A DNA stretch of 29,230 nt, taken from IMG/VR virus record IMGVR_UViG_3300030382_003460, positions 1 to 29,230 of that record. One strand, given 5' to 3'. The stretch's first letter is position 1. Each line of letters opens with the position of its first letter. The DNA comes from a virus. The translations under genes were made by a program, and so were the position numbers. Positions 7,352 to 14,000 of the stretch are shown in pieces. The notes under the pieces are model-generated. The model worked only from the letters and a program-made list of their open reading frames with translations. It had not been told where the DNA came from and ran no database searches.

Positions 7352-7906
7352 TTATTGTTTCCTTTTTATTGTTGTTTTATTTCCAATGAAAACATTGAAA
7401 AGTTCCGTTGGCATTTCTTTACCGCCTTCGATTCGTTCACGGACTAACGCTTTCAGGGTCATAGGCTCAACCTTCAACTTTTGTGTCGGTTGATGCCCTT
7501 GACCCCTCGCAAGTTCAGCGTAATTCGCTGCCTTGTTATCTTCGTTACGACCAAAGGAGACCGTGATTTCATTCTTTATAATATCTCCAAGACCGTTTTG
7601 ACGAAGCCAGTTAAACGCCTTCTCTTTATTGGCTTGAGTAATTGTGGCGCTATAATTTGTTTTAACTTCTACTGATGATCCATCAGCAAGTTTAAGATAA
7701 GATAATCCCATTTCTGCTAACATTGTTGGAATTACTTCTCCTGAAACATGTTCTAAATCTTTTTTTCTTTGTTTTAAAAATTCTTCTTTTAACTCAATAT
7801 CTTGTTGTATTGATTGCATCTCTTTTATTTTAGTTGCAAGTTTATCAATATTAGAAGTTTTTTCTACAACATCTTGTTTATCTTCTTCAAAATTAATTTC
7901 ACTCAT
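7352..7906 (-). CDS. Coiled-coil protein of replication module, unknown function
   Basis: This 184-residue protein begins with an acidic N-terminus and a likely coiled coil at residues 14-52 (charged heptads through KLATKIKEMQSIQQDIELKE). A small domain follows: PTMLAEMGLSYLKLADGSSVEV (60-81), then KEKAFNWLRQNGLGDIIKNEITVSFGR (95-120). The C-terminus is basic. The layout (coil, then a beta-hairpin domain that recurs in podovirus early regions) is familiar, but I know of no biochemical role. AAAGGA lies seven bases before the ATG, and the start overlaps the end of the preceding gene by eight bases, so the two are co-transcribed. It is followed two bases after its stop by the 255-residue protein gene. 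Confidence 0.8.
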   Translation of the reverse strand: MSEINFEEDKQDVVEKTSNIDKLATKIKEMQSIQQDIELKEEFLKQRKKDLEHVSGEVIPTMLAEMGLSYLKLADGSSVEVKTNYSATITQANKEKAFNWLRQNGLGDIIKNEITVSFGRNEDNKAANYAELARGQGHQPTQKLKVEPMTLKALVRERIEGGKEMPTELFNVFIGNKTTIKRKQ

Positions 7907-8306
7907 CTATTTTTCCTTTCTCGAATAAATTTATTTCTATTGGATAATATTTTCTTTCTTGTTTGTCCCATTTTAATAATTTATATTTTCCGTTTGTTAT
8001 ATCAGATACAATAGAACAAGCAACTCCAATGATTGCTGGGTCGCCCGTTAACAATAAATAATCTTGAGAAGAGTAATCTTTCAACCCTTGTCTCAATTTA
8101 TATATTAACGGGCCAGGAGAAAATATGATTTGAGAAAGCTCGGGGAGTAAAAATTTAAAAGCGCCATAGTTGGCAGCACCCATAATATTAATTTTAGGTT
8201 TGCCCTCTCGAGTTCCCGCGATTTCTTGAATCACATACACTGTTGGTGACCGTGTTTTCCAAGCCTCAAATGGTAAATCATTCTTCCGAGCTTTCATACT
8301 TGACAT
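7899..8306 (-). CDS. Unknown conserved protein, first gene of the replication operon
   Basis: A 135-residue protein (132 if it starts at the second ATG, 8297-8295) with no motif I recognise. It has a basic N-terminus (KARKNDLPFEAWKTRS), a central beta-rich region and a hydrophobic stretch near residues 90-104 (PAIIGVACSIVSDIT) that is too interrupted for a clear membrane segment. It is the first minus-strand gene after the strand switch. The ATG at 8306 lies inside the predicted -10 element of the minus promoter, while ATG 8297 lies two bases after the predicted transcription start. I therefore favour 8297 and a leaderless mRNA; no Shine-Dalgarno sequence precedes either ATG. Confidence 0.75.
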   Translation of the reverse strand: MSSMKARKNDLPFEAWKTRSPTVYVIQEIAGTREGKPKINIMGAANYGAFKFLLPELSQIIFSPGPLIYKLRQGLKDYSSQDYLLLTGDPAIIGVACSIVSDITNGKYKLLKWDKQERKYYPIEINLFEKGKIDE

Positions 8307-8327
8307 ATATAGTAGATGTGTTATAAA
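8300..8327 (+). promoter_or_regulatory. Sigma-70-like promoter for the SNF2 helicase gene
   Basis: TTGACA (8300-8305, perfect -35) is followed by a 16-base spacer and TATAAA (8322-8327, 5/6 of the -10 consensus) on the plus strand. Transcription would start near 8334, eight bases before the ATG at 8342. It is the only gene on this strand, so a private promoter is required, which supports the call. It overlaps the opposing promoter almost completely. Confidence 0.65.
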
Positions 8328-8334
8328 AAGTCAA
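8306..8334 (-). promoter_or_regulatory. Sigma-70-like promoter for the replication operon
   Basis: On the minus strand TTGACT (8334-8329) is followed by an optimal 17-base spacer and TATATA (8311-8306). Transcription would start near 8299, two bases before the ATG at 8297. The -35 element of this promoter lies just beyond the -10 element of the plus-strand promoter and vice versa, so two RNA polymerases could not bind at once. Confidence 0.6.
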
Positions 8335-8341
8335 TAGAAAG

Positions 8342-9772
8342 ATGAATTATAAATTTAAGACAAAGCCCTATAAGCATCAAACTACTGCTTTAGAAAAGTC
8401 GTGGAATAAAGAAACGTTTGCTTATTTTATGGAAATGGGAACGGGTAAAACAAAAGTCCTATTAGATAATACGGCAATGCTTTATGATAAAGGTAAAATT
8501 GATGGTGCCTTAATTGTAGCTCCCAAAGGAGTTGTATCTACGTGGTATAATCAAGAAATTCCTGCTCATCTTCCTGATCACATAGAAAAAGTGGCAGTAA
8601 TGTGGCAAGCAAATATAAATAAAAAACAACAAGATAAATTAAACCAACTGTTCAAAACGGGCCAAGAACTTCATGTATTAATAATGAATGTAGAAGCCTT
8701 TAGTACAGACAAAGGTAGATTTTTTGCCACTAAATTTTTAAGATCACACAAAACGTTAATGGCGATAGATGAATCCACTACAATAAAGAACCCCAAAGCA
8801 AAACGTACTAAAAACATTTTAGATCTTTCTTCTTTAGCTAAATATAGAAGAATAATGACAGGTTCTCCTGTAACTAAGAATCCATTGGATTTATATAGCC
8901 AATGTGAGTTTTTAGATCCAGCACATCTAGATTTTGTGTCCTATTATGCTTTTAGAAATAGATATGCTGAAATGAAAACATTACATATTGCCGGTAGATC
9001 TATTCAAGTTGTAAGCCATTTTAAAAACTTAGGGGAACTGTCTGATCAACTACAAACGTTTTCATATAGGGTATTAAAAGAAGATTGTTTAGATTTACCA
9101 AGTAAAATATATATGAAAAGAGAAATAGAATTAACTCCTCAACAACAAAAAGTATATAAACAAATGAAGCAAGAAGCGTTAGCTACACTTAATGGTAAAA
9201 CTGTAACTACAATGACGGCATTAACACAGTTAATGAGACTACATCAAATAACGTGTGGTCATTTTTCTGCGGATGATGGAAGTATTCAAAGCATTAAGAA
9301 TAATAGATTATCTGCCTTGTTAGAAATTATAGAGGAGGTAGAAGGAAAAGCCATTATATGGGCCCACTATCAACACGATGTAAAAACCATTGTTAAAGCC
9401 ATAGAAAAAGAATATGGTCCGGGGTCCGTGGTTCATTATTATGGCAAAACGCTACCCGAACAACGAATCAAGGCTCTTAAAAATTTTAAAGAAAAATATA
9501 AATGTAGGTTTTTTGTAGGAACTCCACAAACTAGTGGTTATGGATTAACTTTAGTAACAGCTAACACGGTTATTTATTACTCTAACGGATATGATTTAGA
9601 AAAAAGAATGCAGTCGGAAGACAGAGCACACCGAATAGGACAAAAAAAATCGGTAACATACATAGATCTTATAGCAGAAGAGACTGTGGATACTAAAATT
9701 GTTAAATCCCTTCGTAAGAAAATTAATATAGCATCAGAAGTAATGGGGGAAGAACTCCGTAAATGGATTTAA
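8342..9772 (+). CDS. SNF2-like superfamily 2 helicase/translocase
   Basis: This 476-residue protein is a compact SNF2/SWI2-type ATPase that moves along double-stranded DNA. It shows the Q-like KPYKHQ at 8-13, motif I EMGTGKT (31-37), motif Ia IVAPKGVVSTW (58-68), motif II AIDEST (141-146; DEST in place of DEAH), motif III MTGSPVTKN (172-180) and motif VI QSEDRAHRIGQ (424-434), the signature of the SNF2 branch. There is no extra nuclease, RING or bromodomain, and its length is minimal for the family. Similar phage proteins are thought to act in replication, recombination or displacement of bound proteins; no specific role can be read here. It is the sole plus-strand gene, driven by its own promoter and ending in a hairpin terminator. 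A weak AGAAAG precedes the ATG. Confidence 0.93.
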   Translation: MNYKFKTKPYKHQTTALEKSWNKETFAYFMEMGTGKTKVLLDNTAMLYDKGKIDGALIVAPKGVVSTWYNQEIPAHLPDHIEKVAVMWQANINKKQQDKLNQLFKTGQELHVLIMNVEAFSTDKGRFFATKFLRSHKTLMAIDESTTIKNPKAKRTKNILDLSSLAKYRRIMTGSPVTKNPLDLYSQCEFLDPAHLDFVSYYAFRNRYAEMKTLHIAGRSIQVVSHFKNLGELSDQLQTFSYRVLKEDCLDLPSKIYMKREIELTPQQQKVYKQMKQEALATLNGKTVTTMTALTQLMRLHQITCGHFSADDGSIQSIKNNRLSALLEIIEEVEGKAIIWAHYQHDVKTIVKAIEKEYGPGSVVHYYGKTLPEQRIKALKNFKEKYKCRFFVGTPQTSGYGLTLVTANTVIYYSNGYDLEKRMQSEDRAHRIGQKKSVTYIDLIAEETVDTKIVKSLRKKINIASEVMGEELRKWI

Positions 9773-9793
9773 TCCCCCAAAACATAGGATATA

Positions 9794-9816
9794 CGCGCGA
9801 GGCGCGCAGAATTTTT
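9794..9816 (+). terminator. Intrinsic terminator after the SNF2 helicase gene
   Basis: CGCGC (9794-9798) and GCGCG (9802-9806) form a compact GC stem with a GAG loop, followed after five bases by TTTTT (9812-9816). It lies 22 bases after the helicase stop, where a terminator is expected between convergent genes. The other strand has no T-run after the stem, so it should stop rightward transcription much better than leftward. Confidence 0.6.
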
Positions 9817-9823
9817 AAAATCG

Positions 9824-10234
9824 TTATTTGATTTTAATTTCCTTAGTTTTTTTGTTTTCTGGTGGATTGTAAAATAATTCCACTTTCAACATTCCATCTT
9901 CAAGCTTAGCTCCTTTACACTCTACGTATTCAGACAGTTGTAGTCTTTTAACGAAAGCTCTTTGAGCTACTCCTTTATGGATATAGTTGTCAGCATCGCT
10001 TTTGATTTTGCCAGCAATAGATAAGACTCCATCTTCTACTGTGACTTTAACATCTGATTTTTTCCAACCAGCTAAAGCCATCTCCAAGATGTAGTTCTCA
10101 TCATCTATCTTTTTTATATTATAAAAAGGATAGCTACTATTGTACTCTTCCATTTGGAAGAATCTTGTGAAGACATCTTCAAAGCCAATAGTTCTATTTA
10201 GGAATTTATTTATATTTATTAGATCATGCATCAT
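9824..10234 (-). CDS. Hsp20/alpha-crystallin family small heat-shock protein
   Basis: A 136-residue small chaperone that would hold unfolded proteins, probably as an oligomer in the cytoplasm. The alpha-crystallin domain spans about residues 38-125: YPFYNIKKIDDENYILEMAL, AGWKKSDVKVTVEDGVLSI, the RAFVKRLQL strand and the signature KLEDGMLKVEL (the G-x-L end of the domain). A short C-terminal tail has KEIKIK, an I-x-I-like motif that in this family mediates oligomer contacts. The N-terminal arm (FLNRTIGFEDVFTRFFQ) is of IbpA/Hsp20 type. An AGGAGG ribosome site precedes ATG 10234 by two bases and ATG 10231 by five; the second is the better start. Hsp20 genes are known from cyanophages and other marine phages, where they are proposed to assist virion assembly or protect host proteins. 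Confidence 0.95.
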   Translation of the reverse strand: MMHDLININKFLNRTIGFEDVFTRFFQMEEYNSSYPFYNIKKIDDENYILEMALAGWKKSDVKVTVEDGVLSIAGKIKSDADNYIHKGVAQRAFVKRLQLSEYVECKGAKLEDGMLKVELFYNPPENKKTKEIKIK

Positions 10235-10287
10235 AACCTCCTTGTTAGACAGTTAATAAAATGAGCCCCTAAAGCACCCATAGATCT

Positions 10288-10315
10288 AATATAGTTTATT
10301 TAAAGTAAATTGCAA
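10288..10315 (-). promoter_or_regulatory. Candidate promoter upstream of Hsp20
   Basis: On the minus strand TTGCAA (10315-10310), a 16-base spacer and TATATT (10293-10288) would start transcription near 10281, giving a leader of about 47 bases with the AGGAGG site of Hsp20. It lies partly inside the end of the 38-residue gene. The -35 match is only 4/6, so it is tentative. Confidence 0.3.
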
Positions 10316-10412
10316 GTAGCATTAAAAATAAAACTAATCCCTGATACTTATTAAATAATGTAACGAAGATAGTTTGATGACATGCTTTGCATTTTTCCCA
10401 TACAAATTTCAT
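10296..10412 (-). CDS. 38-residue membrane protein with a CxxC motif
   Basis: A short gene with GGAGGAACA directly before ATG 10412-10410. The product begins MKFVWEKCKACHQTIF, giving C8-x-x-C11 followed by His12, and ends with a hydrophobic segment at about residues 24-37 (GLVLFLMLLAIYF). A CxxC next to a single membrane span could bind metal or form a disulfide. It lies 12 bases downstream of the endolysin gene and so belongs to the lysis segment; a role as a second holin or accessory lysis peptide is possible but unproven. Its short length and lack of homologues that I recall keep the function open. The strong ribosome site argues that it is translated. Confidence 0.7.
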   Translation of the reverse strand: MKFVWEKCKACHQTIFVTLFNKYQGLVLFLMLLAIYFK

Positions 10413-10424
10413 TGTTCCTCCTTA

Positions 10425-10883
10425 TTAAATAGGCGCGTAACAAGTCTTATTATTTTCGTCTTTATATGCTTTCAAATACTGTCTTCTATTTTTTCCTTGT
10501 GAATAGGAGCAGTGGACCCAGCCCGAGTTAGGATCTGATTCGTTCCAGTACTCGAGAATGAGTTGATCGTATTGAGTGTTGTAATGAATCCAATCTGATA
10601 ATTCTTTATTTGATACCCCAAATATTTCAAAGTCCGCCGCCTCTCCTTTTGCATGTTGCGACGTGGTTTTGCTGCCTATGGCAGTGCACAATTCTGGAGA
10701 GCGATATCCGCTAGAAACGGTCACTACGCGTCCAAAGTGCTCTCTGACAGGCTGTAGGACGTTCGCACAGAGCGATTTCAGGTTCTCCTGGTGCTCCTCA
10801 CTAGGGGTATTATCAATGCCCTTCCTCGCGGCTGTCTGGGACTTTGTCAGTTCTTGTAAGCTAAAATTCTCTGATAATTTCAT
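10425..10883 (-). CDS. Peptidase M15-type endolysin (D-Ala-D-Ala peptidase-like)
   Basis: This 152-residue enzyme should cut peptide cross-links in the cell wall to release phage. The M15_3 signature is clear: SSGYRSPELCTAIGSK (57-72), SQHAKGEAADFE (75-86) with zinc ligands H77 and D84, the LILEYW strand with E111, and GWVHCSY (121-127) with the third zinc ligand H124. The start at ATG 10883-10881 is chosen because it forms an ATGA overlap with the stop of the holin candidate; a longer frame from 10943 uses a non-ATG start and would overlap that gene by 64 bases. No signal peptide is visible, so export should depend on a holin. The N-terminal 50 residues (FSLQELTKSQTAARKGIDN) are the usual helical lead-in of the family. 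Confidence 0.93.
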   Translation of the reverse strand: MKLSENFSLQELTKSQTAARKGIDNTPSEEHQENLKSLCANVLQPVREHFGRVVTVSSGYRSPELCTAIGSKTTSQHAKGEAADFEIFGVSNKELSDWIHYNTQYDQLILEYWNESDPNSGWVHCSYSQGKNRRQYLKAYKDENNKTCYAPI

Positions 10884-11074
10884 GATAAAAAATGTTGAAA
10901 CAATTGTAAAGCTACAGCCCCCACCGTAGCTAAAAGAACCCAATAGATTTTATCTATCTTGCCACCCAATTCATGAATACCTTTGTGCATGTGATTAATA
11001 TCTCGCTTCACACCCTTTATGTGTCCGTAAAGGGATACAATATGTTCTCTTGTTGTCTTCGGTTCTATTGCCAT
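10880..11074 (-). CDS. Holin candidate, single C-terminal membrane segment
   Basis: A 64-residue protein with a soluble, amphipathic N-terminal part (residues 1-42, rich in Lys, His and Glu) and one hydrophobic segment at about 43-62 (IYWVLLATVGAVALQLFQHF). This layout, a cytoplasmic helix followed by a C-terminal anchor, resembles XhlA-like/hemolysin-type phage membrane proteins. Its place directly before the endolysin, with a four-base ATGA overlap, makes holin the natural reading, although a single anchor with this topology is also compatible with an accessory lysis protein. Its start overlaps the stop of the 1468-residue gene by one base (TAATG), with AAAGGA five bases upstream. Confidence 0.7.
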   Translation of the reverse strand: MAIEPKTTREHIVSLYGHIKGVKRDINHMHKGIHELGGKIDKIYWVLLATVGAVALQLFQHFLS

Positions 11075-14000
11075 TAAGTCCTTTTCGCAATCTCTTGTTC
11101 ACTTGGTGACAATAACGCTGTCTCGGTTCGTGTCAAGCCTGTTGTAGGATTAATTTTTGAGGTATTTGCAGCCAATTGAGGCATACTTGTTGGGGGTAAT
11201 GGCGGAGTCTTCATTTTTTGACTCATAGGACTACCTGGCATAATAAGTTTCTTAATACTTGGTACAATTTTTTCCATTTGTTTTTCTATAAATCCTTTTT
11301 CTTTTATAGGATTACCCTGTTGATCATATAAAGTTTGACCCTGTTTATTTTTCATATAAGTTTCTTGGTCTGGTTTATATCCTTGAGGAAATAATTTTTT
11401 TCCATAATATTGGTTTTTAACTCTATCCAATTGGCTTTTCGGAAACGCCCATTGTTTATTAAGAAACCATTGATAAGCTGTGGTATCAGCCGAATCTTCT
11501 CTAAGTCTTTTTTTAATTTGGTCTACTTTTTTATTAAATCTAGTTTCAGAATAATTAGTTGGAGTAAATCTTCCCAACATTAAATTATTAATAACATCCG
11601 GGTTTACATTTTTTTCTTTTAAAATTTGTCTTATTTTTATACTACCTACACCCAAAAGTTGTAGATCTTTAATTCTCATATACATATCCTTTTGAATTCT
11701 AAAATCATCTTCTTGCATTTCTATAAAGGAATCCACTAAATCGGAAGGAGTTCTTGTTGTCCAATTTTCTGGCGTATAAAACCTATCTGTTTCATCTATG
11801 CTTCTTCTTGCTTTGTTAAATTGTGTTGCATAAAAACCTAAATCTGCTTTGCCATCCACTCTTATTAATCTAATACCAGATAACAATGCTACTAATTCAT
11901 CAAAGGTATTCACAGGTTTTCCTCCTTTAGTTAGATCTTTTCTAAGACCCTCACTTATTTTTTCAGCAGTGATCATAACACCAGGTTTAACTCCCTCTAA
12001 AACATAAGCGAATGATTTATTTATTTTATCAGAAAGATCATCACCTTCTGTATAAACTCTACCCCCTTGCGGTTTAGCTCCTCTTCTTGTAGTTACATCT
12101 ATTAATCTATCAAATCCTAAAGGCTCTGATACAAAAGGTTCTAAAAATTCCTGTATAGGACCGTCTGGTTTAAACAATAAATTCAACATAAAATCATCTA
12201 CCTCAGCAGGATTTAAATTTTGATCCTTCATTTGTTTTAAAGCTGCTTCAATAGGTCTTTGAATAACATCGTAAGGCATGAAATAAGTAAAATTAATCAT
12301 TAAGTTTTCTCCATTTTTCCATGACTGTAATGGAATTAAAGTAGCAACCCTGTTCCATGGGGCCGCGAAAGATCTTTTATATGCGTCCTGTTGAGATCCA
12401 GAGGTGTCAGTTAAATATTCAGCAAGTCCCCCTACAGCTTTTCCTAATCCATACAAAGTTAAAGTACTTCCAGTTATTCTTCTTATTCCTATTTGACGAA
12501 TAGCTGCATTAGGATGTGAAGCTAGTTTAAGTCCAAGCGCAATATTAGTAGTGCTAGTTCTTATAATTTCAGCTGGAAAAGATATAAAGTTTCCAAGAGG
12601 TAATCTTCTTAAAGCTTGAATTACAGGAGGAACTTTACTGTAAGTAGGATAAGAATTTCTTATCATCCATGCCGCCATTTCATCTAAAGCATCATCTAAA
12701 TTTTTAGCAGCTCCTGTGGCTATGTTAGTTTTATTAAAAGGTTCTCCAATATGTTTAAATAAATCAGCTACATCATCAACACTTTTCATGCCTGCATCTA
12801 GTAATTGAGACTTGTCAAAGTTCCAACCATATATTTTCCAAAGATTATCTCCTCCAGCATATACTCTTGCTACTTTATCGGTAGGAGTCATTTTAATTAA
12901 TCGATCAAACAATCCATCTAAAGTATTTACTTTTCCTACTTTAATATCGTCTAATACTCCCTTTAATTCCATAGCTACAATGTTTTCATCTATCACTCCA
13001 AGTCGTGTAAGTTTTTGAACAAAATCATTAAATTGACTAGGAGTAATTATTTCATTAGCATTAGATACAGTTTTTTCTTTTCCCGCTTTAAAAATATCAT
13101 TCATTACAATTCGCATGGAATCCAATACACTAGCTTTTCCCCCTACATGACCTGCGTTAAGAGCAAAGGTTGAGGCTGATGTAACATTACGAACTTGAGT
13201 TACAGGAGAGTATAAGGTCTTACCTATTTGAACTCCTGTTTTCATTTGAAGCATGTGTCTAAAGAAAGCGTTCTCCACGAAATATTTTAAGGTGCCTCCT
13301 AAACCTTGAAACATTTGTGCAAACTCAGGTGAGGTATAAAGACCCTCTAGGTTAGTCTTTAATATACCTAATCGTGGAATTTTATTTATTTTTTGAGGAG
13401 CTCTATAAACATTTCTAGCTGCGTCTCTTGAAGTAAATAACCAACCTTCTTTTAATCCTTGTTGAGCTATAAAGTCAGCTGAATTTTTAGCCATAGTTTG
13501 AGTGACAGCATTGGTTGCTGTGTTAAGCACAGAAAATTTAGCGTTTCTTTCTCGTCCTAATAAATTCTTAATTGCTGTAGGCAGTTCTTCTCCTGTTTTT
13601 AAAAACGCATATTTTTTATCTTGTAATATATTTTTAGAAATAAATCTTAAAATATCTAAAGGATTCTGACCATCTCCTCTGCCAGTTAACATTATTTCAT
13701 CCACCATTTCTTTAGCGGAAGCTGTATAGGCTGCATTAGGTTGCATGTTAGGGTAATTCAGTCTAGCAAGTTTCCTCTTTTCTTTATCTTTAAGTACTAT
13801 ATTTTTTTTAAGCCATTCAGTTGCACCATTAACCACTTTGACAGGAGGAACATAGTTTTCATTAGTAAAGATTTTAAAAGATCTAACCATATAATTACCT
13901 GTATTTCCTCGTAGAGTCTTTTCTATATCTTTAGTTACTTCATCTCCTTGTTTACCTTTAGGAAGAGCTTTTCTAAAAGCTTCCATAGTTTTAATTAATT

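Noticed and set aside
10884-10943. An extended N-terminus for the endolysin (20 more residues)
   Set aside because: It uses a non-ATG start and overlaps the holin candidate; the ATGA junction at 10880-10883 fixes the start.
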